This document shows positions 25,065-33,894 of a stretch of DNA of 39,823 bases, piece after piece. How positions within the stretch are numbered: position 1 is the stretch's first letter; every line of letters begins with the position of its first letter. Source of the stretch: an uncultured Methylococcus sp. GTDB lineage: Bacteria > Pseudomonadota > Gammaproteobacteria > Methylococcales > Methylococcaceae. The stretch is from NCBI GenBank assembly GCA_903835265.1, contig CAILMG010000163.1:1-39823 (forward strand), given 5' to 3'. A model generated the notes under the pieces. It saw nothing but the letters and a program-made list of their open reading frames with translations, was not told the DNA's origin and did not search any database. A program made the translations under genes and the position numbers.

Positions 25065-25691
25065 TCAAGGGGAAGGTTCTCGGACTGAGTGTGGCTTCTG
25101 ACTGCCGGACTGATGGTCTTTCAGGAAACGCTGGTAATTTCTATAGGTTTCCCGGGTCATCAAGGCAGAATCAAAAGGCTGCGTTCTAAAGCGGCGGAGC
25201 TCTACTTTATGGCGAACAGCCCGAATCCAGATCCACTGGGTCCCAAAGTAACCGACCACCGCGCCAACGTGCATGAGGATGATGCAGCCCACCAACAGGG
25301 GCATCCCAAATTCCATCGCCTTGTCGATGCTAAAGAGGCTTGAGAATTCATCAAAGCTAAAACTACTGGAACCTAAGGCCAAGGCTCCGACCTTGTAGGC
25401 CACATAGTAAAGGGGGATCCAGGTCAGGGGGTTGGTGATCCAGACGAGGGCGACGGCGATCGGGAGATTGGCGCTGCAATAAATCGCCCCAATGGCCGCA
25501 AAAACTTGTTGTAAGGGGAGTGGTGGGGTGTACATCGCCCAGAGACCGACGGCCATGGCTCTCGATACGGAGCGGCGGTTGAGGTGCCAGAGGTTGGGTG
25601 AAAAGAGCTTATCGCCGAGAAATCTCAGTGCTTTGATGCTTCGGACCTTAGCAGGATCGGGGAGATAGCGCTTGAGGAGCTGCTTGGGCAT
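25065..25691 (-). CDS. DUF2062 membrane protein
   Basis: 208 residues from the ATG at 25691, preceded by AAGGAGAG about 8 bases upstream; the frame remains open further upstream, but that part overlaps the MFS gene and is not protein-like. The DUF2062 pattern is clear: LWHLNRRSVSRAMAVGLWAMYTPPLPLQQVFAAIGA, then CSANLPIAVALVWITNPLTWIPLYYVAYKVGA, and a third hydrophobic segment (FGMPLLVGCIILMHVGAVVGYFG). An inner-membrane protein of unknown function. It ends 17 bp before psd. Confidence 0.87.
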   Translation of the reverse strand: MPKQLLKRYLPDPAKVRSIKALRFLGDKLFSPNLWHLNRRSVSRAMAVGLWAMYTPPLPLQQVFAAIGAIYCSANLPIAVALVWITNPLTWIPLYYVAYKVGALALGSSSFSFDEFSSLFSIDKAMEFGMPLLVGCIILMHVGAVVGYFGTQWIWIRAVRHKVELRRFRTQPFDSALMTRETYRNYQRFLKDHQSGSQKPHSVREPSP

Positions 25692-25803
25692 CCGGGGTCT
25701 CTCCTTCGTTGTTGTTTTTATTGGGGACGTCTTGGCTTTCAGCCATTTTCCTATTGTACGAGACTTGTTTAAACGGGTATGACATTTTTGAAAGGGCAAG
25801 GCC

Positions 25804-27105
25804 TCACCCCTCGGCTTCCTTTCCGCCTCCCCATTGATGAAAGGCGCGATGATCAAGTGATCGAATGGCGATGAGGGCGATGATAAAGAGCATCGCAAGG
25901 TAGGCCCCGAAAAGCCCAAACGCATGATCGACCCCTAATCTTCGCAGTAAGAAAGCGATGAGCAGCGGCGCGGTGCTCCCAAAGATCGGCGAAGCTAGAT
26001 TGATGGCGATGCTGACACCGGTGTAACGGACTTCCGTTCCAAAGAGCCCGGTGACAGCGGCAAAGGCGGCGCTGGTGTAAAGGCCTAAGAGGACACTAAA
26101 GGTCAAGAAGGTGAACAAAATCGGGGTGTCGCCGAAGAATCCCGACATGCCAAGGGTTAGAGGATAGCTCAACACCAAGAGGCATAAAGCACCCACGACC
26201 AAGACACTATTATAGCCAAAGCGATCAGCGTGTGTGCCGCCCACCAGGGTCGTGGCAAGCGATAGCGTCAGACCTAAGGTCGTTGTCAAAAGCGCCCGGG
26301 TCGCCTCGAAATGCAAGGACGAAATCATGAAACTGTTGAAATAGACAAAGGCGAAGAAAAAACCACAGGTCATCGGCGTTAGAACGGCGACCCCTAAGAG
26401 GACGCGACGCTTGTAGCGTTTGATGATGGTTCCAATTGGATTATGGATTAGACGGTCCTCGGTCTTTGCGATTTCATAGAGAAGACTTTCCGGCATTTTT
26501 TGACGAATTTTAAGGCCTAGCCAGGCGGCAGCCAGGCCAAGGATAAAAGGGATGCGCCAGCCCCAAAGGGTAAAATCGGCCTCGCTTAAGATCAATGAAA
26601 GACCGCTAGAAAGAAGGGTGCCTGTGAGAAGCCCCAGGCAGGTGCTGGCCTGGATGAGGCTCGAGGCCAAGCCGATCCGCCGCTTCGGTGTATGCTCGAG
26701 GACATAGGTCACGGCACCGCCCATTTCCCCTCCAAGGGCCAAGCCCTGGAGAAGACGCAAGATCACCAGAAGGATGGTGGCGGTGATTCCGATGTTTTCA
26801 AAGGGGGGCAGGAGGCCGATGGCAGCGGTCGGAAGAGCCATCCCCATGATCGAGAGTGACAGCGCTTTTTTGCGCCCAAAGCGATCGCCGATGGCGCTAA
26901 AGATCAAGGCCCCGATGGGCCGCATGAAGAAACTAACGCTAAAGACGGCAAGGGCGGCTAGGACGGCGAGACCTTCTTCCTCCTTGGGAAAGAATGTCTC
27001 GCCGATAAAGACCGAGAAGTGGCCGTAAAGGGCAAAGTCATACCACTCGAGGGCATTGCCAATAATGCCGGCGATCAGCGCTTTCTGGGTAAGTTTGTTC
27101 ATCAT
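25804..27105 (-). CDS. MFS transporter, metabolite:H+ symporter (MHS/ProP-like) family
   Basis: 433 residues, about twelve membrane helices. The N-terminus GIIGNALEWYDFALYGHFSVFIGETFFP is the classic MHS-subfamily signature, and the MFS loop motif GDRFGRKKALSLSI follows. RLLQGLALGGEMGGAVTYVLEH is the matching helix-4/5 block. Relatives import proline, betaine, citrate, ketoglutarate or shikimate with protons; the C-terminal coiled coil used by ProP for osmosensing is absent, so an organic-acid or amino-acid substrate is more likely. It lies between gpsA and the DUF2062 gene, all on the minus strand. Confidence 0.92.
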   Translation of the reverse strand: MMNKLTQKALIAGIIGNALEWYDFALYGHFSVFIGETFFPKEEEGLAVLAALAVFSVSFFMRPIGALIFSAIGDRFGRKKALSLSIMGMALPTAAIGLLPPFENIGITATILLVILRLLQGLALGGEMGGAVTYVLEHTPKRRIGLASSLIQASTCLGLLTGTLLSSGLSLILSEADFTLWGWRIPFILGLAAAWLGLKIRQKMPESLLYEIAKTEDRLIHNPIGTIIKRYKRRVLLGVAVLTPMTCGFFFAFVYFNSFMISSLHFEATRALLTTTLGLTLSLATTLVGGTHADRFGYNSVLVVGALCLLVLSYPLTLGMSGFFGDTPILFTFLTFSVLLGLYTSAAFAAVTGLFGTEVRYTGVSIAINLASPIFGSTAPLLIAFLLRRLGVDHAFGLFGAYLAMLFIIALIAIRSLDHRAFHQWGGGKEAEG

Positions 27106-27170
27106 TGAGCTGCGTGATGGAGGGCTTGAGCGAACCTCGTCCGGGTGGCTTAGCCCGTTCGGGATTTCAT

Positions 27171-28181
27171 TCAGGGACTCAAGGGGTGAGCTTCCGGCTT
27201 AGGCTCTCTAAGAAGCAAGTTGTTGACCGCCTCCCGAGGGGGCAGTCCCTCATAGAGGATCCGGTAAATCTGTTCGGTAATCGGCATTTCGATCTGGTGA
27301 CGCTTCGCGAGTTGATAGACGATACGGGCTGTCGGGATCCCTTCGATTTCTTGTCCGATCGACTGCATGATACTGGCGGGATCAAGGCCGCGGCCAAGGC
27401 CCACCCCAAAACGCCGGTTTCTGGATTGATTGTCCGTACAGGTCAAAATGAGATCACCAACCCCTGATAGGCCCATCAGCGTTTCAGGTTTTCCCCCGAG
27501 GGTGGTCCCAAGACGAATCATTTCGGCCAGTCCTCGAGTAATCAGCGCGGCACGAGCGTTTGCGCCATAGCCGAGCCCGTCGGCCACCCCGGCGGCGATG
27601 GCGAGTACGTTTTTAATGGCTCCTCCGAGTTCAACGCCCATGACGTCGGGGCTCGTATAGGCCCTGAACTTCGGGTGATGTAAGAGCCTGATAAGGTCCT
27701 CAGCAAACGCCTCACAGGTTGACGCCACGGTGATTGCAGTGGGTTGGCCTAGGGCCACTTCGCCAGCAAAGGTGGGACCCGAGAGAACGGCTGCCGGCGT
27801 CTCCCTGCCGAGGTGTTCGGCGACGACTTGGTGGAGGGGGTGGCCGCTCTCGAGTTCAAGACCTTTGGTGGCCCAGGCGACTCGAGTTCCTGTCTTGAAG
27901 AGGGGCTTTAACTGATGGATCTGGGATCGAAAGGCATGGCTTGGTACAACGATCAGCCACAGGCGTGCATGGGCCGCAGCAAGCTCTAGATCGTGACTCA
28001 CCCGAAGGTTGTCTGGGAAGTCGATACCTTGGAGGTAACGCTCATTGGCGCGCGCCCTTGAGAGGGCATCGATGTGATCCTTCTGGTGACCCCAGAGCAG
28101 CACGTCATGACCATTTCGAGCCAGGACCAAGGCGAGGGCCGTCCCCCAGGAGCCGGCCCCAAAGACAGTAATCGGCGTCAC
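27171..28181 (-). CDS. gpsA: Glycerol-3-phosphate dehydrogenase [NAD(P)+]
   Basis: 336 residues, normal length. It begins with GTG at 28181 (GTG ACG CCG), directly giving the nucleotide-binding VFGAGSWGTALA. Further hallmarks are ATKGLE, SGPTFAGEVA, the catalytic Lys in GGAIKNVLAIAAGV and GLSGVGDLILTCT. It makes sn-glycerol-3-phosphate from dihydroxyacetone phosphate for phospholipid synthesis. It follows secB by 60 bp, the conserved secB-gpsA order of gammaproteobacteria. Confidence 0.97.
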   Translation of the reverse strand: MTPITVFGAGSWGTALALVLARNGHDVLLWGHQKDHIDALSRARANERYLQGIDFPDNLRVSHDLELAAAHARLWLIVVPSHAFRSQIHQLKPLFKTGTRVAWATKGLELESGHPLHQVVAEHLGRETPAAVLSGPTFAGEVALGQPTAITVASTCEAFAEDLIRLLHHPKFRAYTSPDVMGVELGGAIKNVLAIAAGVADGLGYGANARAALITRGLAEMIRLGTTLGGKPETLMGLSGVGDLILTCTDNQSRNRRFGVGLGRGLDPASIMQSIGQEIEGIPTARIVYQLAKRHQIEMPITEQIYRILYEGLPPREAVNNLLLREPKPEAHPLSP

Positions 28182-28241
28182 CGAAGGATGGCTCTAATGG
28201 GACGTTGCCATGAGCGAACTGGAGCCATCTGGTCGGTTTCC

Positions 28242-28712
28242 TTAGTGACTCGTGACAGACTCTGGGTTCTGCTGCATCTGCTGAAGGTGTTGCGCATAGA
28301 GCCCATCGAAGTTGACTGGGGCCAATAGCATCGGGGGGAAGCCGCCTTTGCTGACCAGGTCCGAGACCACTTCGCGGGCATAGGGGAACAGCAGGTTTGG
28401 GCAGTAGCTACCGAGGAGGTGACCCATTTCTTCGCTGGCAAAGCCCATGGCGCTGAAGATGCCGGATTGGGTGATTTCAACCAGGTAAGCCGTTTTCTGG
28501 GTGATTTTCACGGTCAAGGTCACCGTGAGGCTGACCTCATAAACGTTATCCTGGACCTGAACCGCACTGCTGCTGAGGTTGAACTCAACTTCAGGTTCCC
28601 AAGTCAGGGTGAAGATGTCGGGTGAATTGGGGGTTTCAAAAGAGACATCCTTGACGAAGATCTTCTGAATGTTGAACTGACGTTCTGCCTGCGTAGCGTT
28701 TTCCTCGGCCAT
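28242..28712 (-). CDS. secB: Protein-export chaperone SecB
   Basis: 156 residues. The tetrameric cytosolic chaperone that keeps preproteins unfolded and hands them to SecA. The family blocks are present: FNIQKIFVKDVSFETPNSP, then LTVTLTVKITQKTAYLVEITQSGIF, then LLGSYCPNLLFPYAREVVSDLVSKGGFPPMLLAPVNFDGLY. The C-terminal tail is Gln-rich and lacks an evident SecA-binding basic patch. It lies between the rhodanese gene and gpsA. In enterics a glutaredoxin gene (grxC) sits between rhodanese and secB; here only 63 bp separate them. Confidence 0.96.
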   Translation of the reverse strand: MAEENATQAERQFNIQKIFVKDVSFETPNSPDIFTLTWEPEVEFNLSSSAVQVQDNVYEVSLTVTLTVKITQKTAYLVEITQSGIFSAMGFASEEMGHLLGSYCPNLLFPYAREVVSDLVSKGGFPPMLLAPVNFDGLYAQHLQQMQQNPESVTSH

Positions 28713-28775
28713 GATATTTAGTTGATAACTGGTTGGATGAAGTGAAAGAGAGTGGGGCGCCTTACGTCGAGTGAC

Positions 28776-29225
28776 TTACTTGCGTTTCTTAGTGACGGGA
28801 AGATTTTGATCCTTCCAGGCAAAGAGACCGCCCTTGAGTTCGTAGACTTGAGTGAAGCCGAGGCCGGTCAGCTTTTTGCCAGCGGCGAGGGACCGGGTTC
28901 CGGACTGGCAGGTCACAATGACGGCGGAGGCTTTGTGGCTATCCAGTTCTACGGCCCGTTCGTCGAGCTTGCCGAAAGGGATGTTTCTGGCGCCTTCAAT
29001 GTGTCCTTCGGCAAATTCAGCGGCTTCTCGAACATCGACTAGGAGCGTGGCATCGTCATTCAAAAGGATAACGGCTTCCGAGGGGGAGACCATCTGGTGC
29101 TTTCTGAAGAGGTTGTCCAAGATGTCTTGGATCAGAAGAATGGTCACGAGAAAGAGCGCGCCGGCCATGAGGTAGTGATGACCGATGAATTCAAGCAGTT
29201 GATCAGGGCTGATATTGAGGTTCAT
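28776..29225 (-). CDS. Membrane-anchored rhodanese-like sulfurtransferase (YibN-like)
   Basis: 149 residues. One N-terminal membrane segment (YLMAGALFLVTILLIQDIL) is followed by a single rhodanese domain with LLVDVREAAEFAEGHIEGARNIPF and the persulfide-carrying active-site loop VTCQSGTRS (the Cys is the acceptor). It probably moves sulfane sulfur at the cytosolic face of the inner membrane. It lies 24 bp after an ArsR-family regulator that has the persulfide-sensor cysteines, and before secB, as with yibN in E. coli. Confidence 0.92.
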   Translation of the reverse strand: MNLNISPDQLLEFIGHHYLMAGALFLVTILLIQDILDNLFRKHQMVSPSEAVILLNDDATLLVDVREAAEFAEGHIEGARNIPFGKLDERAVELDSHKASAVIVTCQSGTRSLAAGKKLTGLGFTQVYELKGGLFAWKDQNLPVTKKRK

Positions 29226-29249
29226 GTGGGTGTCCGGTGTTGGAAGAGG

Positions 29250-29558
29250 TTAATTGAGCTCAGGGCAAAAGACGTCACGCATCAGTGTGATCAGCTTTAG
29301 GGTTCTTTTATCGTCCACATAATAGAAGACCCGATTGGATTCCTTGCTGCTCCCAAGAATTCCCTTCTCCCTTAAAATTGCGAGATGTTGCGAAATATTA
29401 CTCTGCGTCGTGCCGCAGGCATCAACGATTTCTTGGACACTGGCGCGTTCCTCGCCGAGTAGACAGAGAATTTTGAGCCTGAGCGGGTGTGCCATGGCCT
29501 TGATGCAATAAGCAGCTTGAGCGATGTCCTCTTCGCGGTTGATCAGATCTTCCTTCAT
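29250..29558 (-). CDS. ArsR-family regulator, SqrR/BigR-type persulfide sensor (predicted)
   Basis: 102 residues from the ATG at 29558; a TTG at 29600 in the same frame would add 14. The winged-helix domain is typical (AMAHPLRLKILCLLGEE, then VQEIVDACGTTQSNISQHLAILREKGIL, then RVFYYVDDKRTL). Cys32 (in LKILC) and Cys98 (in RDVFC) sit at the positions and with the 66-residue spacing of the two redox cysteines of SqrR and BigR, which form a tetrasulfide link on exposure to persulfides and release DNA. The metal-binding CxC of classical ArsR is absent. It probably represses its own gene and the rhodanese gene 24 bp downstream. The residue comparison is from memory. Confidence 0.85.
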   Translation of the reverse strand: MKEDLINREEDIAQAAYCIKAMAHPLRLKILCLLGEERASVQEIVDACGTTQSNISQHLAILREKGILGSSKESNRVFYYVDDKRTLKLITLMRDVFCPELN

Positions 29559-29733
29559 GTCATTCGATATTTCCTGGAGACGTCCTCCATCAGGCTCCAA
29601 GGAGGGCCAGAGTGACGACGAGCGAGTGAAAAACAGCTAAAATCGAGTCAGTGGGGTCATTGAGACATCACGCCCCATCAAGATCCACGCCCTATCGCTC
29701 AAGTTCCATAAGAACTCAGCCGGAGATTATACG

Positions 29734-31278
29734 TTGAACTCGCATCGCCCTAAACCCGTAGTTTTGATAATCCTCGATGGATTCGGCTATAACGAATCAA
29801 GCCAATACAATGCGATCGCACAAGCTAAGACGCCAAATTGGTCCGGTTTGTGGGCGACTTGCCCGCACACCCTGATCGAATGTGCCGGTGAAACCGTTGG
29901 GTTGCCGGATGATCAGATGGGCAATTCGGAGGTGGGGCATCTTCATCTCGGGGCCGGACGCCTCATCAATCAGGATTTCACCGCCGTCAATAAATCCATC
30001 CGAGATGGATCGTTCTTCACCAATCCGCAACTGACAGCAGCGGTCGACAAGGCCCTAGCGGCTGACAAAGCATTGCATATATTTGGCTTGCTCTCGCCGG
30101 GTGGCGTTCACAGCCATGACCTCCATATTCAGGCGATGGTGGAATTGGCGGCCAGAAAAGGTCTTAAGAAGATCTATATGCATGCTTTTCTCGATGGCCG
30201 CGACACCCCGCCACAGAGCGCTAGGGATTCCATCGTGGGCCTTGAGGCCACGTTCAAGAAAGTGGGTACAGGCCGTCTTGCTTCAATCGCCGGTCGGTTC
30301 TTCGCCATGGATCGGGACAACCGATGGGATCGTGTTGAGAAGGCCTATGAGCTCATCGTTGAAGGCACAGGGACGTTTACCGCAGGCTCCGCGTTGGAGG
30401 GGCTGGATGCCGCCTATGCGCGCGGTGAAACAGATGAGTTTGTGGAGACCACCCTGATTCTTCCTCCGGGGGAATCCCCGGTGCACTTGGAAGATGGCGA
30501 TGCCGTGGTGTTTATGAACTTTAGAGCCGATCGGGCTCGTGAAATCACCAAAGCGATCAACGATGAGGTCTTTTCAGGCTTTCAGCGCCGCGCGGTTAGA
30601 AAGCTTGGCACCTATGTCACCTTGACCGAATACCATCAGGACTTTACTTATCCGATCGCTTTCCCGCCGGCATCGATCACCCAAACGTTGGGGGAGGTCC
30701 TCGCAGACCATGGCCTCACGCAGTTACGGCTGGCTGAAACTGAAAAATATGCCCATGTGACGTTCTTTTTCAATGGCGGCAAGGATGAACCTTTTGACGG
30801 CGAATCACGAATCCTTATTCCATCACCTAAGGTCAAGACCTATGACCTTCAGCCTGAGATGAGTGCCGTTGAGGTGACCGATGAGATGGTGAAAGCGATT
30901 GAGAGCGGTGTCTACGACGTCATTATCTGTAATTACGCCAATGGGGATATGGTTGGACATACCGGCTTCATGGATGCAGCGATTAAAGCGGTCGAGACCC
31001 TCGATGCAGCCTTGGGCCGAATTGTGACCGCTCTCGATAAAGTGGGTGGTGAACTGTTGGTCACCGCGGATCACGGCAATGTCGAACAGATGGTGGATCC
31101 TGATACGGAGGTCGCGTTGACCCAGCACACCACGTTCCCGGTGCCCTTCCTCTACCGAGGCAAGCGCGGCCGGACGCTCGCCGATGGGGGGAATCTGGCA
31201 GACGTTGCGCCGACCCTCCTCGAAGTCCTTGGGATTGAAAAGCCGGTCGAAATGACCGGGCGTTCGTTGCTTCTCTAA
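29734..31278 (+). CDS. gpmI: 2,3-bisphosphoglycerate-independent phosphoglycerate mutase
   Basis: 514 residues, normal length. It interconverts 3- and 2-phosphoglycerate in glycolysis and gluconeogenesis with two Mn ions. The start is a TTG at 29734 with GGAG about 8 bases upstream. Metal and catalytic motifs: LDGFG (Asp15), MGNSEVGH with the phosphorylated Ser65, [21 protein letters not shown], and the C-terminal [10 protein letters not shown]. envC follows 15 bp later and ctpA after that, the standard gammaproteobacterial order. Confidence 0.97.
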   Translation: MNSHRPKPVVLIILDGFGYNESSQYNAIAQAKTPNWSGLWATCPHTLIECAGETVGLPDDQMGNSEVGHLHLGAGRLINQDFTAVNKSIRDGSFFTNPQLTAAVDKALAADKALHIFGLLSPGGVHSHDLHIQAMVELAARKGLKKIYMHAFLDGRDTPPQSARDSIVGLEATFKKVGTGRLASIAGRFFAMDRDNRWDRVEKAYELIVEGTGTFTAGSALEGLDAAYARGETDEFVETTLILPPGESPVHLEDGDAVVFMNFRADRAREITKAINDEVFSGFQRRAVRKLGTYVTLTEYHQDFTYPIAFPPASITQTLGEVLADHGLTQLRLAETEKYAHVTFFFNGGKDEPFDGESRILIPSPKVKTYDLQPEMSAVEVTDEMVKAIESGVYDVIICNYANGDMVGHTGFMDAAIKAVETLDAALGRIVTALDKVGGELLVTADHGNVEQMVDPDTEVALTQHTTFPVPFLYRGKRGRTLADGGNLADVAPTLLEVLGIEKPVEMTGRSLLL

Positions 31279-31287
31279 AACGAGCTG

Positions 31288-31307
31288 AAGCCGTTGCTTT
31301 TCGGCTT
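31288..31307 (+). promoter_or_regulatory. Small hairpin around the envC start codon
   Basis: AAGCCG (31288-31293) is exactly complementary to CGGCTT (31302-31307), leaving an 8-base loop that begins with the TTG proposed as the envC start. It lies 9 bases after the gpmI stop codon. No T-run follows, so it is not a terminator. It might limit or time translation of envC, or indicate that translation begins further downstream. Confidence 0.4.
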
Positions 31308-32454
31308 TGAAGGCCTCGGCTCGTGGGTGGTCGGTCTCTTGCTGATCTCAGGTCTTGGATTGTCGAGTGCGACCTTGGCTGAACCCGATCGTGAGCCGCT
31401 GCAGGAGGTTCGGGGTGAAATCGCCACGACCCAACAGCAGCGGGAGGCGCTGATGGCGATCCGTGATCGACTGAATCAACAGCTTTCTGAGATTGAGCTC
31501 GAGCAAGGTCAAATGGCTAGAACCATTGGCGAACTGGAAGCACAGTCGCGGGTTAGAGAGAAGCGCACAAAGGGTTTACGGCAGCGCCGAGACCAGCTGC
31601 AAGCTTCCGTTCGGGAGCAGCAGAAGACGTTGGCCGGACAGCTAAGGAGTGCCCACCTGATTGGCCGGGAGGATTGGCTTAAGCTCCTGTTGAATCAGGA
31701 GGAGCCTTCTCATTTGGCGCGTGTGCTAGCCTATTATGGGTACCTCGGCCGGGCGCGATCGGATCTGATCCGAAAGCTTGAAGGAGACCTTGAACAAGTC
31801 AGGATGACCGAAGCGGAGCTTCAAATCGAAGCGGAGCAAAAAACCTTATTGGGCAAGAAAACCCAAAATGAGCGGATGGCCCTCCTTGAATCCGGTCGTC
31901 AGCGTCGCCAACTCCTGAGGAGCTGGGATCGGGAACTGAATGAAAAAGCCCAACGCCTCAGCCAGTTAAAGGAAGACGAGAAGCAACTGGAGCTGCTGAT
32001 CGAATCCGTAAAAGATCAAGCGGTCAACAAGGCGATTCCCGAGAGCCCCCAAGGGGGGACTTCCTTGGCGACCGTTATAAAGGCGCATTGCCCGCCCACA
32101 GGTCCCGTGGCAGCTCGGTTTGGTAGCCCACGTATGACCGGTCGGTGGGATGGTCTCCTGATCGGGGGCAAGGAAGGGGCTCCCATTCGGTCCGTGGCGG
32201 CCGGGACCGTCGTATTTGCCGACTGGCTAAGGGGTTATGGTCTTCTGACTATTATTGATCATGGGGGCGGGATAATGAGTCTTTATGCCTTTAACCAGAC
32301 GCACTTCAAGCAGAAGGGTGATGCGGTAGCGGCCGATGAAGTCATCGCGACGCTGGGTGCGAGTGGCGGCCGAGACAAGCCCGGACTTTATTTTGGAATT
32401 CGCCGACAGGGAAAGCCTGTCGACCCCGTTCTTTGGTGCCAAGAGGCCCACTGA
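31294..32454 (+). CDS. envC: Murein hydrolase activator EnvC
   Basis: 386 residues from a TTG at 31294; a GTG at 31327 is an alternative. A signal sequence (VVGLLLISGLGLSSATLA) directs it to the periplasm. Residues about 35-230 form long coiled coils rich in Gln, Glu and Arg (QQQREALMAIRDRLNQQLSEIELEQ and following), which in EnvC bind FtsEX. The C-terminal LytM/M23 domain (about 270-386) has lost its zinc ligands: the metal-binding His-x-Asp region reads GRWDGLLIGG and the HxH motif reads LYFGIR, as in activator-type EnvC. It should switch on AmiA/AmiB amidases at the division site rather than cut murein itself. Confidence 0.92.
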   Translation: MLFGFEGLGSWVVGLLLISGLGLSSATLAEPDREPLQEVRGEIATTQQQREALMAIRDRLNQQLSEIELEQGQMARTIGELEAQSRVREKRTKGLRQRRDQLQASVREQQKTLAGQLRSAHLIGREDWLKLLLNQEEPSHLARVLAYYGYLGRARSDLIRKLEGDLEQVRMTEAELQIEAEQKTLLGKKTQNERMALLESGRQRRQLLRSWDRELNEKAQRLSQLKEDEKQLELLIESVKDQAVNKAIPESPQGGTSLATVIKAHCPPTGPVAARFGSPRMTGRWDGLLIGGKEGAPIRSVAAGTVVFADWLRGYGLLTIIDHGGGIMSLYAFNQTHFKQKGDAVAADEVIATLGASGGRDKPGLYFGIRRQGKPVDPVLWCQEAH

Positions 32455-32493
32455 TCTATTCCGTTTCGAGATTAACTTCATCTAGGGATCTTT

Positions 32494-33873
32494 ATGTTGC
32501 GACAGAAACACCTCAGGGTTCTGGTATGTGGTTCGCTATTGAGTCTTGGTGCTGGCCTCCCTGGCCTCAGTAGCGCGGAGCAGGCGCTAGCCCCAAAGGC
32601 CGAACCTCAACCGGATTCGACGCAAATCCCCTTTGAGGGGCTGAAAACCTTTTCGGAGGTCTACGGCCGCATCAAGCAGGATTATGTCGAACCGGTGAAG
32701 GACGACAAGCTTCTTGAGGACGCCATTCGGGGCATGTTGAGTGGCCTCGATCCCCATTCCGCGTATCTCGATAAGGAAGCCTATGACGAATTGAAGGTGG
32801 GTACCACCGGCCAGTTTGGCGGGCTCGGGATCGAAGTCGGCATGGAAAATGGATTTGTGAAGGTGATTTCACCGATCGACGACACCCCTGCTCAGAAGGC
32901 GGGTGTCAAGGCTGGCGATCTCATTATTCGTCTCGATGACAAGCCGGTGAAGGGCCTGAGCCTTAATGATGCCGTCAAGATCATGCGGGGTGAACCGGGG
33001 AGTCCCATCGTTCTGACCATCGTTCGGGAAGGGGCGGAGCAGCCGATCAAGTTGAAGCTGGTCCGCGACATTATCAAGGTCAAGAGCGTCAAAAGTCGGT
33101 TGTTGGAGCCCGGGTATGGCTATGTCCGCCTATCGAGCTTCCAGGCGAAGACGGGTGAAAGCATGGTCGAGGCGATTGAAGAGCTGAAGAAACCTGGAAA
33201 ACTTAAGGGGTTGGTCATTGACCTTCGGAATAACCCTGGCGGCGTTTTGAATGCTGCCGTGACGGTCAGTGATGCCTTTATCGATGATGGTCTGATCGTC
33301 TACACCGATGGCCGAGTCGAGGATGCGAAGATGAAATTCAATGCGTCTCCAGGTGACCTTCTGGAAGGATCGCCCATCGTCGTGCTGATCAACGCAGGCT
33401 CAGCCTCCGCTTCCGAGATTGTTGCAGGTGCGCTGCAGGATCATAACCGAGCGATCATCATGGGCGAAAAGACCTTTGGCAAAGGGTCGGTCCAGACCAT
33501 TTTGCCCACCAGTAATGGTGCGGCGGTCAAGTTGACGACGGCCCGCTACTTTACGCCATCAGGCCGTTCCATTCAGGCTGAGGGGATTGCCCCTGACGTC
33601 TCGATTTCGAAGGTCAAGCTTGAGGCGGCCACCCAGTCCGAATTTGGTCCCTTGAAGGAAGCCGATCTTGCGAACCATCTCGAGAACAACAATCCAGGTC
33701 CAAAGCACGAGCCGATAAAGGATTTGCCGGTGACCAAAGAGCCAAAGACCAAGCAAGAGATTGAAGAAGCGCTCGCCCTTCAGGATTATCCCCTGAACGA
33801 AGCGCTCAATCTTCTGAAGGGCATCAACATTGTCAAGAAGCCGGTCACTAATCCGGCCCAGAAGGGCAAGTAG
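32494..33873 (+). CDS. ctpA: Carboxy-terminal processing protease (S41A, CtpA)
   Basis: 459 residues. The N-terminal signal sequence predicts periplasmic export. A PDZ domain (about 110-190; FGGLGIEVGMENG, GVKAGDLIIRLDDKPVKGLS) precedes the S41 protease core with YVRLSSFQ and VIDLRNNPGGVL. The catalytic dyad is probably Ser305 within GSASASEI and Lys330 in GEKTFGKGSVQ, 25 residues apart as in E. coli Prc. The C-terminal tail is Lys- and Pro-rich. In other bacteria CtpA degrades envelope hydrolases, which would fit its position after envC; that is inference. Confidence 0.95.
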   Translation: MLRQKHLRVLVCGSLLSLGAGLPGLSSAEQALAPKAEPQPDSTQIPFEGLKTFSEVYGRIKQDYVEPVKDDKLLEDAIRGMLSGLDPHSAYLDKEAYDELKVGTTGQFGGLGIEVGMENGFVKVISPIDDTPAQKAGVKAGDLIIRLDDKPVKGLSLNDAVKIMRGEPGSPIVLTIVREGAEQPIKLKLVRDIIKVKSVKSRLLEPGYGYVRLSSFQAKTGESMVEAIEELKKPGKLKGLVIDLRNNPGGVLNAAVTVSDAFIDDGLIVYTDGRVEDAKMKFNASPGDLLEGSPIVVLINAGSASASEIVAGALQDHNRAIIMGEKTFGKGSVQTILPTSNGAAVKLTTARYFTPSGRSIQAEGIAPDVSISKVKLEAATQSEFGPLKEADLANHLENNNPGPKHEPIKDLPVTKEPKTKQEIEEALALQDYPLNEALNLLKGINIVKKPVTNPAQKGK

Positions 33874-33894
33874 TTTAAGCTTCTTCGTGGCGGG

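Noticed and set aside
31294-32454. Active M23 endopeptidase.
   Set aside because: The zinc-binding His residues are replaced, as expected for the EnvC activator.
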